Positions 53,679 through 62,643 of a stretch of DNA of 64,000 bases are shown one piece after another. A model generated the notes under the pieces. That model was not told the origin of the DNA. It saw only the letters and a list, made by a program, of their open reading frames with translations, and did not search any database. The stretch is from NCBI GenBank assembly GCA_963835775.1, contig CAWIHB010000004.1, forward strand, positions 558,001-622,000. Direction: 5' to 3'. Source of the stretch: Palsa-504 sp963835775. Lineage in GTDB: Bacteria; Actinomycetota; Actinomycetes; Streptosporangiales; Streptosporangiaceae. The position numbers and the translations under genes are program-made. Position 1 is the stretch's first letter, and each line of letters starts with the position of its first letter.

Positions 53679-54251
53679 ATGTCGCTGACCAGCACGGATA
53701 GAGCGGTGCCCGGCATCATGGCCGGCCGGGCCACCTGCCCGGATGGCCTCGTGCGCGTGGTCCGCGCCGAAGTCCGCCGCGGCCTGGACTGGCCGCAGAC
53801 CGCCGACCGCGTCGTGCACGCGCTCCGCGGCCGTCTTCCCGACCCGGCGGTCATCCTGCCCGCCCACCTGCGGGCAGGGGATCCGGACTGCTATCAGAGC
53901 CACCTGATCTACGCCGAGCCCGACGGCTCGTTCTCGATCGCGGCCATGGTCTGGCTGCCCGGGCAGGAAACGGTCATCCACGATCACGTGGCCTGGTGCG
54001 TCACCGGCGTCCTGCAGGGCCGGGAGCACGAAGAGGTCTTCGCGCTGGCCGACGGCGGCCGCGCCCTGGCCCTGGCCGCCCGCAACGTCAACCCGACCGG
54101 GTCGGTGAGCGGCTTCGCCCCGCCCGGCGACATCCACCGCGTGCGCAATACCGGGGACGGCGTGGCCATCTCGATACACGTCTACGGCGCGGACATCTCC
54201 CGCCTGGGCAACAGCCTCCGCCGCGAGTACACCCTCCCCATCCGCCCGTAG
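53679..54251 (+). CDS. Cysteine dioxygenase-family cupin protein
   Basis: A 190-residue cupin with the iron-binding pattern of thiol dioxygenases: 'QETVIHDHVAWCVTGVLQGREHEEVF' (HxH, about residues 88-90) and 'FAPPGDIHRVRNTGDGVAISIHVYG' (third His, about 152). It would oxidise cysteine or a related thiol such as 3-mercaptopropionate to the sulfinate. No strong ribosome site. It converges with the GT87 gene across a short hairpin. Confidence 0.82.
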   Translation: MSLTSTDRAVPGIMAGRATCPDGLVRVVRAEVRRGLDWPQTADRVVHALRGRLPDPAVILPAHLRAGDPDCYQSHLIYAEPDGSFSIAAMVWLPGQETVIHDHVAWCVTGVLQGREHEEVFALADGGRALALAARNVNPTGSVSGFAPPGDIHRVRNTGDGVAISIHVYGADISRLGNSLRREYTLPIRP

Positions 54252-54258
54252 CGGGCGG
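54242..54258. terminator. Short hairpin between convergent genes
   Basis: Perfect 7-bp stem CCGCCCG/CGGGCGG whose 3-base loop is the TAG stop codon of the dioxygenase-like gene. The GT87 gene converges on it 8 bases further, so it may stop transcription from both sides. Confidence 0.5.
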
Positions 54259-54266
54259 CATAACGT

Positions 54267-55679
54267 CTATCCGCCGCGGCTGCCCGAGGGCCGGGTGACG
54301 CCGCTGACCACGGCGAGCAGCACCAGGATGCCCAGGAGCATCAGGCCGCCGAGAACCGACGAATTGCCGGCCAGCCAATGCAAGCCCGTCCAGTGGTACT
54401 CCTTCCACCAGGGCTCGTTGTGGGTCACGAAGACCGGGGTACGGCTGTTCGGCGCTATCCAGATCAGCCCGAACGCGAAGTGGCTCGCTGCCCCGGGCAG
54501 GCCAAAGAGGCTGTCGGGCCAGGCGCCGTAGACGGCGACCATCCCTGCCGCCAGCGCCCAGAACCCGATCGCGGGCCAGCGGGCTGCCCTTCGCCACCAG
54601 GTCCCGTGCGTACCGGCGCGCATGGCAGCGATCGCGTAGTAGGCCGCCGCGGCCACGCCCGGGGCGATCCACACCCAGTGGTGATCCCAGGTAACCGGGG
54701 ATACCAGCAATCCGGTGAGCGCGCAGGTAAGGATGCCTGCCACCTGATGGCCGGCCAGATCCAGCACCGCCGCGCAGGCGATGCCCACCGCGCCGACCAG
54801 CACCGCGGCGACCAGCCAGGTCGGCTGGGCTGCGGCGACACTGCCCATCGTCCGGGCGAGCAGCGCCCGCAGCGACTGACCGCCACCCCAGGGAATGAAT
54901 CCGGTCCGGTTGCTGTCGAACATCAGCCCGTGCAGCCACCACTGCCGGGAGTCGGCGGGCAGGAACACAAAACCAGCGGCTATCGTGCCGGCGAAGGCCC
55001 CGGCGGCCACCGCGGCCTGCCGGAACTTCCTGGCCAGCAGCAGGTAGGGAATGAAGATCAGCGGGACCAGCTTGATGCCCGCGGCGATCCCGGTGCCTGC
55101 GCCCTTCCACCACCGGCTGCGCCTGGTGTCGGGCTGCGTGAGGTCCCAGAGGATCAGTGCCATCAGGGCTATGTTGATCTGGCCGAAATACAACGTACGC
55201 AGCACCGGCTCGGTCCACAGCACGGCCGCCCCGGCGAGCAGCGTGGCGCCCAGCCGCACCCGGGTGTCCCGGTAGCCCAGCGCCCGGAAGGTGACCCAGA
55301 GGGCCGCCAGCAGCAGCACGATGTTCACCGCCACGGACAGCGGCTGCAGCGCCGACCACGGGATGAACGACACCACCGCGAACGCGACCGCCGCGAACGG
55401 CGTGTAAGTGAACAGCAGGCTATCCGGGCCCTGCCAGCTGTATAGCGGCGTGGCCGAGTGCGGGTTGTACACCGGCTGCACGTGCCGGATGATAAGCCCG
55501 CCGGCCTGGTACACATGCAGGTCAACCAGGTTGAACATCCACCACAGCGGATGGATGGCGACGTACGCGAGGTAGCCCGCCAACGCCGCGGCGAACGCTA
55601 TGATCCCGGCCAGCAGGACGGGCGCGGGCCGAGGAGGCGCTCCGGACCGGGTTGCCGGGCGTGCGATTACCTGTCTCAC
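54267..55679 (-). CDS. GT87 family (DUF2029) mannosyltransferase-like membrane protein
   Basis: A 470-residue GT-C polytopic transferase. The catalytic aspartate region is in the first outer loop, 'FNLVDLHVYQAGGLIIRHVQPVYN' (about 49-72), followed by 'FTYTPFAAVAFAV'. Later blocks 'FGQINIALMALILWDL', 'KGAGTGIAAGIKLVPLIFIPYLL' and 'SPVTWDHHWVWIAPG' are characteristic of GT87 proteins such as PimE. It would use polyprenyl-phosphate mannose on the outer face of the membrane to build lipomannan-type glycans. The GTG start has no strong ribosome site. Confidence 0.88.
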   Translation of the reverse strand: MRQVIARPATRSGAPPRPAPVLLAGIIAFAAALAGYLAYVAIHPLWWMFNLVDLHVYQAGGLIIRHVQPVYNPHSATPLYSWQGPDSLLFTYTPFAAVAFAVVSFIPWSALQPLSVAVNIVLLLAALWVTFRALGYRDTRVRLGATLLAGAAVLWTEPVLRTLYFGQINIALMALILWDLTQPDTRRSRWWKGAGTGIAAGIKLVPLIFIPYLLLARKFRQAAVAAGAFAGTIAAGFVFLPADSRQWWLHGLMFDSNRTGFIPWGGGQSLRALLARTMGSVAAAQPTWLVAAVLVGAVGIACAAVLDLAGHQVAGILTCALTGLLVSPVTWDHHWVWIAPGVAAAAYYAIAAMRAGTHGTWWRRAARWPAIGFWALAAGMVAVYGAWPDSLFGLPGAASHFAFGLIWIAPNSRTPVFVTHNEPWWKEYHWTGLHWLAGNSSVLGGLMLLGILVLLAVVSGVTRPSGSRGG

Positions 55680-55826
55680 ACGCCCACACTATTGGCCCTG
55701 GCGCGACTCCGTGGCCGGCCGGTGAAGGTTGCCGATGCGGTACGGGTGTATCAGCGCGCGCCGCCACCTTCAGAACCAGCCACCAGGCCACCTGACCCGC
55801 ACAGCAGAAATCGCGGGAACAAACTC

Positions 55827-55866
55827 TTGCGCGCCGATCGTTATCGATATATCGTTAACCTAACGA
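55827..55866. promoter_or_regulatory. Promoter and candidate PadR operator
   Basis: TTGCGC (55827) and TATCGT (55850) sit 17 bases apart as possible -35 and -10 boxes. Over the -10 lie the palindrome CGATATATCG (55845-55854) and the inverted repeat TCGTTA-n3-TAACGA (55852-55866). PadR repressors commonly bind AT-rich palindromes in their own promoters. Confidence 0.55.
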
Positions 55867-55909
55867 CAAGGATCGAGAAGCGATCTAGAGACTGTTAAGG
55901 AGTATCGCA

Positions 55910-56584
55910 ATGCATAACGAAGGATGGGGAGATCCCCGAGAAGAAGACCGTGGTGGCCACCGTGGCCACATACGAGGCCGCGCCCGGATGCGCGGCGGTC
56001 CCGGTCCGTGGGGCGGCCCGGGCCCAGGAGGCCCGTTCGGGTTCGAGATGCGCGGCGGGCCGTTCGGGCCGCCGCGTCCGGGCCGGGCGGGCGGCCGCGG
56101 GCCGCGGGTCCGCCGCGGCGACGTCCGGGCCGCGATCCTCGACCTGCTGGCCGAGGGCCAGGCGTGGAACGGCTACCAGCTCATCCAGGAGATCGGCGAT
56201 CGCACGCAGGGCGTGTGGCGGCCGAGCGCGGGGTCGGTTTACCCGGCGCTGCAGCAACTGGAGGACGAGGGGCTGATCACGGCCCAGGCGGCGGGCGAGG
56301 AGGACCGGCGGCGGAACTACACGCTGACCGACCAAGGCCGCGCCTACGTCGAGGCCCACGCCGACGAGCTCAAGGCGTCCTGGGACGCCGTGACCGGCAG
56401 CGTCGACGACGCCGCGTTCCAGATGCACGCCCTGGCCCGCCAGGTCGGCATGGCCACCATGCAGGTCGCCCAGGCGGGCACGCCCGCCCAGGTCCAGCAG
56501 GCCAGCAAGATCCTGGCCGACACCCGCAAGGCCCTGTACCGTATCCTCGCGGCAGACGATGAGGCAGCGGAACAGGACGCGTAA
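55910..56584 (+). CDS. PadR-family transcriptional regulator
   Basis: A 224-residue regulator. The first 70 residues are Gly/Arg/Pro-rich and disordered-looking. The winged helix is at about 70-145 ('RRGDVRAAILDLLAEGQAWNGYQLIQEI', 'VWRPSAGSVYPALQQLEDEGLI', 'RRRNYTLTDQGRAYVEAH'), and a C-terminal dimerisation helix follows. AAGGAG lies seven bases before the ATG. It is immediately followed by a DrrA-type ATPase and an ABC-2 permease, so it probably represses this exporter operon and itself through the palindromes in its promoter. Confidence 0.92.
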   Translation: MHNEGWGDPREEDRGGHRGHIRGRARMRGGPGPWGGPGPGGPFGFEMRGGPFGPPRPGRAGGRGPRVRRGDVRAAILDLLAEGQAWNGYQLIQEIGDRTQGVWRPSAGSVYPALQQLEDEGLITAQAAGEEDRRRNYTLTDQGRAYVEAHADELKASWDAVTGSVDDAAFQMHALARQVGMATMQVAQAGTPAQVQQASKILADTRKALYRILAADDEAAEQDA

Positions 56585-56586
56585 GG

Positions 56587-57564
56587 GTGACACCTGCCAT
56601 CTCGGTCAGCAAGCTGACCAAGAGCTACGGCGAGATCGAGGCCGTCCGCGGCATCGATTTCGAGGTCGCCGTCGGCGAGACGTTCGGCTTTCTCGGGCCG
56701 AATGGGGCAGGCAAGTCCACCACGATCAAGATCCTGTGCACCCTGGCGGATCCCACCTCGGGCGCCGCCAGGGTCGCAGGGCACGATGTGGTCTCCGAGC
56801 GGGACACCGTGCGCCGGTGCATCGGTCTGGTGTTCCAGGACACCACCCTGGACAACTACCTGACCGGGGAGCAGAACCTGCGCTTCCACGCCGACCTGTA
56901 CGGGGTGCCCAAGGCGGCGTTCGCGCCGCGGCTGCGTCAGGTGCTCGAGATGGTCGGGCTGTGGGACCGGCGCTCCAGCGTGGTGTCCACCTACTCGGGC
57001 GGGATGCAGCGCCGGCTGGAAATCGCCCGCGGCCTGCTGCACGCGCCGCGGGTGCTGTTCCTTGACGAGCCGACCGTGGGCCTGGACCCGCAGACCCGGG
57101 TCTCCATCTGGACCTACATCAACGAGCTGAAGAAGCGCGAGGACATCACGATCTTCCTCACCACCCACTACATGGACGAGGCGGAGAACTGCGACCGCAT
57201 CGCCATCATCGACCACGGGAAGATCGTCGCGATCGACACGCCCGAGGCGCTGAAGGCCTCCATCGGCAAGGACCGGGTGCAGATCAGCACGGCCGACGAC
57301 GATGCGGCGATCAGCGCGCTGGCCGAGACGTTCAGCATCGACTCAGGCCTGCACGAGGGCCTGGTGACGTTCTCGGTGGAGTCGGGCGAGCACTTCGTGC
57401 CGCAGCTGTTCGCCCGGCTGCCGGTGGCCATCCGGTCGGTGAGCGTGTCCCGCCCCTCCCTCGATGACGTGTTCATGTCGTACACGGGTAAGACCATCCG
57501 CGATGCCGAGGCGTCCATCGGCGACCGCAACCGCAGGATCGCGACGCGGTTCGGCAGGAGGTAG
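56587..57564 (+). CDS. ABC exporter ATP-binding protein (DrrA-like)
   Basis: A 325-residue ATPase of the daunorubicin-resistance type. Walker A is 'GPNGAGKST' (about residue 38), the signature 'YSGGMQRR' (about 138), Walker B 'VLFLDEPTVGLDPQTR' (about 157), and the switch His 'TTHYMDEAE' (about 195). The C-terminal 95 residues form the usual DrrA extension. GTG start two bases after the PadR stop. It powers the ABC-2 permease encoded next; lipophilic drugs or lipids are typical substrates. Confidence 0.93.
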   Translation: MTPAISVSKLTKSYGEIEAVRGIDFEVAVGETFGFLGPNGAGKSTTIKILCTLADPTSGAARVAGHDVVSERDTVRRCIGLVFQDTTLDNYLTGEQNLRFHADLYGVPKAAFAPRLRQVLEMVGLWDRRSSVVSTYSGGMQRRLEIARGLLHAPRVLFLDEPTVGLDPQTRVSIWTYINELKKREDITIFLTTHYMDEAENCDRIAIIDHGKIVAIDTPEALKASIGKDRVQISTADDDAAISALAETFSIDSGLHEGLVTFSVESGEHFVPQLFARLPVAIRSVSVSRPSLDDVFMSYTGKTIRDAEASIGDRNRRIATRFGRR

Positions 57565-57574
57565 CGAGGTAGCC

Positions 57575-58480
57575 ATGCTGGAGGACATCGCGCCGCAGGA
57601 CACCCTCGAGGCCGAGGAAGCGGCCCTGACCGAGACGATCAGGGTCGCGGTGCCTGAGCGCAGCCTGAGCCACGACCTGCGCGCGGTCAGCATCGTCTGG
57701 CGCCGCGAGCTGATCAGGTTCCGCAGCGACCGGCTGCGCGCGGTCACCGCCCTGGTCCAGCCGGTGCTGTTCCTGTTCGTGCTGGGCACCGGACTGTCCC
57801 GGCTGGCCTCCGCCGGCCTGCCCGCCGGGGTGGACTTCAGGACGTTCATTTACCCGGGCGTGCTGGCCATGTCGGTCCTGTTCACCGCGATCTTCTCGGC
57901 CGCCTCGATCGTGTGGGACCGGGAGTTCGGCTTTCTGCGGGAGATGCTGGTCGCCCCGGTGCGGCGGTGGGCCATCGTGGTCGGTAAGTGCCTGGGCGGC
58001 GCCACCGTGGCGACATTCCAGGGGATCATCTTCCTGGCCCTGGCCGGCGTGGCGCACGTCCCCTACGCGCCGACGCTGCTGCTGACCCTGGTCGGCGAAC
58101 TGCTGCTGCTGTCGTTCACGCTGACCGCCTTCGGGGTCATGATGGCCGCGCGGATCAAGCAGATACAGGCGTTTATGGCGCTCACCCAGATGGTCGTGAT
58201 GCCATTGTTCTTCCTGTCCGGTGCGCTCTACCCGCTGAACGGCCTGCCCGGCTGGCTCACCGTGCTGACCCGCATCGACCCGCTGACCTACATCGTGTCC
58301 CCGATGCGCCACGCGGTGTTCAGCCACCTCTCGGTCGGCCCGCTGGCCACCACGGCATTGAGCCCCGGCATCACCTGGTTTGGCTGGGAGGTTCCACTGG
58401 GACTATCACTGGCCATGGTGGCCGTCATGGGCGCCGCGATGCTCGGCATAGGCATAGCCGAGTTCCGCAAGACCGAATAA
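57575..58480 (+). CDS. ABC-2 type exporter permease (DrrB-like)
   Basis: A 301-residue membrane protein with a cytoplasmic N-terminus of about 65 residues and six membrane segments. Family blocks are 'RRELIRFRSDRLRAVTALVQPVLFLFVLGTGL', 'DREFGFLREMLVAPVRRWAIVVGKCLGGATVA' and 'MPLFFLSGALYPLNGLPGWL' followed by 'DPLTYIVSPMRHAV'. ATG with GAGGTAGCC in front; the open frame begins earlier inside the ATPase gene but without family sequence. It ends the padR operon. Confidence 0.93.
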   Translation: MLEDIAPQDTLEAEEAALTETIRVAVPERSLSHDLRAVSIVWRRELIRFRSDRLRAVTALVQPVLFLFVLGTGLSRLASAGLPAGVDFRTFIYPGVLAMSVLFTAIFSAASIVWDREFGFLREMLVAPVRRWAIVVGKCLGGATVATFQGIIFLALAGVAHVPYAPTLLLTLVGELLLLSFTLTAFGVMMAARIKQIQAFMALTQMVVMPLFFLSGALYPLNGLPGWLTVLTRIDPLTYIVSPMRHAVFSHLSVGPLATTALSPGITWFGWEVPLGLSLAMVAVMGAAMLGIGIAEFRKTE

Positions 58481-58915
58481 CACCCCGTATTCAAAGCCCA
58501 CCATGTGGCATTCCTCCCGCCCATTGGTAAGCCCTCGCCCATCGTTCTCAGTTATGCGTTAGCCAATAACGAAAGAACCTGTCCAATTCTCAGAGGAAAC
58601 CCCGAGCGCCGCCAGAGCCATCCCCCCATTCCAAGCCCGCACCCCGATTGAATACAAAATCCACCCTGACCCCCACCTCTGAGAAGCCCCTCCCCGGCCA
58701 CCCAGCAGAAGCCAGCCAGCCAAGAACAAACCCAGAGCCAACAGACAGCCCCCAAAAACAAGCCCAGAGCCAAGAGCCAGCCGGCTCCCAACGGAACCAG
58801 GCCACCGACCCCAACCTCTACCAGGCAGAGTGCCACGCGGGGGGTCCGGGGGGTCGTCCCCCCGGGAAGGCACTGCGAGCCCCCGCCGAAGCCCCTGAAA
58901 GGGGCGAGCATAGAG

Positions 58916-58954
58916 CGACGCCGGGTGGCTACGGGGGCAAACCACCCGGCGTCG
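58916..58954. repeat. Perfect 13-bp-stem hairpin
   Basis: CGACGCCGGGTGG and its exact complement with a 13-base loop. It could terminate transcription from the DUF3099/TldD side or from the exporter operon, although it is over 400 bases from the latter. Confidence 0.7.
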
Positions 58955-58961
58955 CGATCAT

Positions 58962-58990
58962 CGGCGTTCCGACGGGGGCCCGGAACGCCG
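58962..58990. repeat. Perfect 10-bp-stem hairpin
   Basis: CGGCGTTCCG and its complement CGGAACGCCG with a 9-base G-rich loop, directly beside the preceding hairpin. Confidence 0.7.
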
Positions 58991-59105
58991 GCAGTGGTGC
59001 CCCGACGGGGGACCAGAGCACCGATATGAATGCTACACGGAAACACCCCCCAGTGTGTCAAGACCTAATTACAACCGGATCTCGGGCCGAGCCTGAGCAG
59101 GCGAA

Positions 59106-59477
59106 TCAGTTGTCGCCCGAGCCGGGCGGCGCGGGCCGATGGTCGTTTCCTTCTGAGCCCCCGGTCGCGTCACGGGCGACGGGCAGGTTCGGCAGGTACT
59201 CCATGAAGCCGCGAGTGTTGTTCGGCTCCCGGCCGGCGTTGGCGAACACCACGGCGAAATAGGGAATGACGATAGCGCCGACGGCGGGTATCACGGTGAG
59301 CCAGCCGAGGTGATTGACGAACATAACCACGGCGATTACGAAGCAGACCGCGCGGATGCCCATCATCAGCAGGTACCTGCGCTGCCGGTAGCTGATGTCC
59401 TCGGACAGCGACCGCCGGGCCTGCGTCACCACGTGCACCTGCGACCGCCCGCGCCCGGCGGCGTGACTTTCCCTCAC
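59106..59477 (-). CDS. DUF3099 small membrane protein
   Basis: A 123-residue protein with two membrane segments ('MGIRAVCFVIAVVMFVNHL' and 'VIPAVGAIVIPYFAVVFANAG') after the basic 'RRSLSEDISYRQRRYLLM' motif that marks the actinobacterial DUF3099 family. Function is unknown; the family commonly neighbours fabG/fabI and tldD genes. GTG start with GGAGGG very close; a GTG further in ('VTQARRS') is a reasonable alternative giving about 106 residues. Confidence 0.85.
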   Translation of the reverse strand: MRESHAAGRGRSQVHVVTQARRSLSEDISYRQRRYLLMMGIRAVCFVIAVVMFVNHLGWLTVIPAVGAIVIPYFAVVFANAGREPNNTRGFMEYLPNLPVARDATGGSEGNDHRPAPPGSGDN

Positions 59478-59522
59478 CCCTCCACGGTATGCCCCCGCCG
59501 CAGGCCTGGCGACCCCGCGGGC

Positions 59523-60932
59523 TCAGCTGGCTTGGCTCACCGATGACATGTTGAATCCCTCCACCCGCACCGGCGGCATCGCGGCCCGGTTGAAGTAGTC
59601 GCCCCATTCGCGCGGCAGGGTCGGCACGGTCGCGCCGACCTCGAGCAGCCGCCCCAGCAGGCCGACCGGCGACTCGTTGAACCTGAAGTTGTTCACCGCC
59701 CCGGTCACCTCGCCGTTCTCCACCAGGTACACGCCGTCCCTGGTAAGCCCGGTCAGCAGCAGGGTCTGCGGGTCCACCTCGCGGATGTACCACAGGCAGG
59801 TCAGCAGCAGCCCGCGGCCGGTGGCGGCGATCATCTGCTCGAGCGACGGCGCCCCGGCGGCGGAGGTGGCGAAGGTCAGGTTGTCGATGGCGGGCGCGGG
59901 CGGCAGCCCGGCCAGCGCGGCCGAGTGCCGGGATGAATGCAGGGCCGCCAGTGAGCCGTCCTTGATCCACGCGGTCGGGGCCAGCGGGAGCCCGTTGTCG
60001 AAGACCGAGGAGTCCGCGCCCGAGGCGTGCGCGATCACGAACGGCGGGCAGCCCAGCCCGGCTGCCAGCGGGTCGCTGGACAGGGTGACCGGCTGCGTGG
60101 ACAGGCGCTCGCCGACCCGGGTGCCGCCGCCCGCCTTGCTGAAGACCGTGCGCCCGTCCGCCGCGTCCTTGGCGCCCGCCGACCAGTACAGGTAGACCAG
60201 CAGGTCGGCGGTGGCGGTGGGCGGCAGCAGGGTCTCATACCGCCCCGGAGGCAGCGACACGCTGCGCTTGGCCCAGTCCAGGCGCTCGGCGAGCCCGGCG
60301 TCCAGGCCCGCGATATCCACGTCGGTGAAGTCCCGGGTCGCCGTGCCGGTCCAGGCCGAACGGGCCAGGTCCGCCGACTTCGCGTTCAGCTCGACGCGGC
60401 CGGTCGGCTGGTCGTACCGCAGCCGCAGCCCGGCCGAAGTCCCCAGGAACGTGCTGACCAGATCGTGTTCCGCGAACCCGTACAGCTTGCGGCCCGCGGC
60501 CCGGGCCTGGCGCAAGGTGTCGCCGAGCGTGGCCGCGAACTCGCGCAGCACGCCGATCTCGGTCCGGCCCGGCGGGGTGTCCCACCGGCGTTCAGGATTA
60601 TTTGGGCCGAACGGGCCGTGGTCATCCGCCCCGGCCAGCGGCGCCGCATCCTCGGCGGGCGTGGCCTCGGCCGCCGCGCGCTCGGCCGCCCGGACCACGT
60701 CCTCGACCTGGTCCGGGCGTACGCCCGCCCGGGAGATGACGCCGGCCGCCGCGCCCTCGGCGCGCCGGTCGATGGCGATGACGGTGAGCTGGCGCGAGCT
60801 GGAGATCCCGTTGGTGGTGAGCGTGTTACCCGCCCAGCGCAGGTTGGCGCTCGAGGTCTCCTCGGCGATGACCACGCAGTCGTCGCTGCGGGCCGCGGCC
60901 AGCGCGCGCTCGACCGTTTCCTGCGGGCTCAT
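59523..60932 (-). CDS. tldE: TldE/PmbA-family protease subunit
   Basis: A 469-residue PmbA/TldE-like protein, the non-catalytic partner of the TldD metalloprotease that trims modified peptides and unfolded substrates. Blocks: 'SSANLRWAGNTLTTNGISSSRQLTVIAI' near the N-terminus, 'VSLPPGRYETLLPPTATADLL' (about 232-252), 'TLLLTGLTRDGVYLVENGEVTGAVNNFRFNESP' near residues 388-420. The TldD HExxxH motif is absent, as expected for this subunit. It is directly downstream of tldD, about 130 bases away on the same strand. Confidence 0.9.
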   Translation of the reverse strand: MSPQETVERALAAARSDDCVVIAEETSSANLRWAGNTLTTNGISSSRQLTVIAIDRRAEGAAAGVISRAGVRPDQVEDVVRAAERAAAEATPAEDAAPLAGADDHGPFGPNNPERRWDTPPGRTEIGVLREFAATLGDTLRQARAAGRKLYGFAEHDLVSTFLGTSAGLRLRYDQPTGRVELNAKSADLARSAWTGTATRDFTDVDIAGLDAGLAERLDWAKRSVSLPPGRYETLLPPTATADLLVYLYWSAGAKDAADGRTVFSKAGGGTRVGERLSTQPVTLSSDPLAAGLGCPPFVIAHASGADSSVFDNGLPLAPTAWIKDGSLAALHSSRHSAALAGLPPAPAIDNLTFATSAAGAPSLEQMIAATGRGLLLTCLWYIREVDPQTLLLTGLTRDGVYLVENGEVTGAVNNFRFNESPVGLLGRLLEVGATVPTLPREWGDYFNRAAMPPVRVEGFNMSSVSQAS

Positions 60933-61062
60933 GCTGCTCTGCCTTCCGCTCGCCTCCGGGCCGCTTTCAAGGCGCCTCCTTCCCTCGTCGCTCCTTCGTC
61001 GCGCCTGGGGTGGGTCCGTGGGTACATACAGAGTCCAGTCGGCGCCGCGGCCTTCGGCTCGC

Positions 61063-62573
61063 TCATTGGCCCTCCTCGGCCGTGTTGAGTATCCGCACGC
61101 CGCGCATCAGCACGGCCGGGCAGCCGTGGCTGACCGGGGCGACCTGGCCGGGCTGGCCCTTGCCGCAGTTGAACGCGCCGCCCAGCACGTAGGTCTGCGG
61201 GCCGCCGACGGCTTCCATGGAGCCCCAGAAGTCGGTGGTGGTCGCCTGGTAGGCGACGTCCCGCAGCTGCCCGGCCAGCCTGCCCTGCTCGATCTTGAAA
61301 AAGCGCTGGCCGGTGAACTGGAAGTTGTACCGCTGCATGTCGATCGACCAGCTCTTGTCGCCGAGGACGTAGATGCCGTCATCGACCCCGGCGATGAGGT
61401 CGGCGGTGGACGGGCCGCCGGCCGGGGCCGCCCGCAGCGACACGTTCGCCATCCGCTGCAGCGGGATGTGGCTCGGGCCGTCGGAGAACGCGCATCCGTT
61501 GGACCGGGCGAAGCCGCTGTGCCGCGCCATCCGCCGGTCCAGCTGGTAGCCGGACAGCACGCCGTAGCTGATCAGGTCCCAGGACTGCCCGGCCACGCCC
61601 TCGTCGTCGTAGCCGACCGTGGCCAGGCCATGCTCGGCCGTGCGGTCACCGGTCACGTGCATGACTTCCGAGCCGTATTTCAGGCTGCCGAGCTTGTCCG
61701 GGGTGGCGAACGAGGTGCCGGCGTAGGCGGCCTCATAGCCGAGCGCCCGGTCCAGTTCGGTGGCGTGGCCGATCGACTCGTGGATCGTGAGCCACAGGTT
61801 GGAGGGATCGATCACCAGGTCGTAGCGTCCCGCCCGGACCGTGGGGGCGGCCAGCTTGGCGGCCAGCAGCTCGGGCAGCTCGGCCAGCTCGGCCCCGAAG
61901 TGCCAGCCGGTTCCGGTCAGGTACTCATATCCGCGCCCGGCCGGCGGGGCGAGGGTGCGCATGGTGTCGAACCGCCCGTCGTCCGTGACCGCGACCGCGG
62001 TGACCGCCGGGTACAGGCGGACCCGCTGCTGGGTGGCGGTGGTCGCGCCGTCGGAGTAGAACTTGCACTCCCTTACCTGCTGCAGCGAGGCGTCCACGTG
62101 GCTGACCGCCTCGTGGTCGAGCAGGGCCTGGCTCCAGGCGGTCAGCAGCGCTACCTTGTCCGCGACGCTGATCGTGAACGGATCGGTCTGATAGGCCGAA
62201 ACCCAGGTCACGTCGCCGTGGGCCGGTCGGGGGCGAGCTCGATGGGCTCGGTGTTCATAGCCGCCGCCACCTGGGCCACCTCCACGGCCTGCCGGGCCGC
62301 CAGCGCCGCCGCGTCCGCGGTCAGGTCCACGGCCGAGGCGAAGCCCCAGGTGCCGTCCACGATCACCCGCACCGCCAGGCCCAGGTCGTCGGTGTCGAAC
62401 AGGGTCTGCGGGGTGCCGTCGGACAGGCCGATGTGCTGGCCCTTGATCCGTTCGGCACGGAAGTCGGCGTGCTGGGCACCGAGCGCCTCGGCTTGGGCGA
62501 GGGCCGCATCCGCCAGGTCCCGCAGCGGCAGCGCGGTGAACTCTGGATCCATCTTCGATGCGTGATCATCCAC
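61063..62573 (-). CDS. tldD: TldD-family metalloprotease, with apparent frameshift near 62210
   Basis: Joined, the two frames give about 500 residues, the normal TldD length. The first 121 residues ('HADFRAERIKGQHIGLSDG', 'RQAVEVAQVAAAMN', 'IELAPDRP') end at a stop. The second frame picks up exactly where homologues continue ('HGDVTWVSAYQTDPF') and carries the zinc motif 'HESIGHATELDR' (HExxxH), plus 'GTSFATPDKLGSLKYG' and 'QPGQVAPVSHGCPAVLMRGV'. The break makes an accidental GTGA overlap, so a true two-gene split is conceivable, but the missing link residues argue for a one-base loss. GTG start; an ATG seven codons later is equally likely. Confidence 0.85.
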
Positions 62574-62578
62574 GCGGC

Positions 62579-62593
62579 GTGAGTTTATCTCAC
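62579..62593. promoter_or_regulatory. Short inverted repeat in the tldD/fabG divergent gap
   Basis: GTGAG-n5-CTCAC, 6 bases before the tldD start and 50 before fabG, in the only gap between the divergent genes. It could be an operator or part of a promoter; no regulator is evident. Confidence 0.3.
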
Positions 62594-62643
62594 TGCTCCC
62601 GAACGGCTGCGGTACCCTCTACAGGCCAACCAGAGAGGTAAGC

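Larger units (their letters stand above)
58481..59105. other. 625-base intergenic region with G/C-run element and hairpins, no supported gene
   Basis: The first 330 bases are unusually low in G and rich in A/C (Pro/Gln/Ser-coding if read, but without codon bias or homology). At about 58838-58865 lies a G-run/C-run hairpin (CCGGGGGG-TCGT-CCCCCCGG). Two further perfect hairpins follow: a 13-bp stem at 58916-58954 and a 10-bp stem at 58962-58990. GACGGGGG-type runs recur between and after them. The layout suggests a structured or repeated non-coding element rather than a gene. Confidence 0.6.

Noticed and set aside
58648..59262. 204-codon plus-strand frame in the large intergenic region
   Set aside because: Composition changes abruptly along it, it reads through the G-run hairpins and over the end of DUF3099, has no good ribosome site and no homology I recognise.
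62208..62211. TldD as two natural, translationally coupled genes (GTGA overlap)
   Set aside because: Homologues read straight across with a few residues that are missing here only because of the frame change; a one-base loss is simpler. It cannot be fully excluded.
60211..62565. 784-codon plus-strand frame opposite tldE and tldD
   Set aside because: No recognisable domain, Arg/Ser/Ala/Gly-rich composition, and the opposite strand encodes TldD/E with the HESIGH zinc motif.
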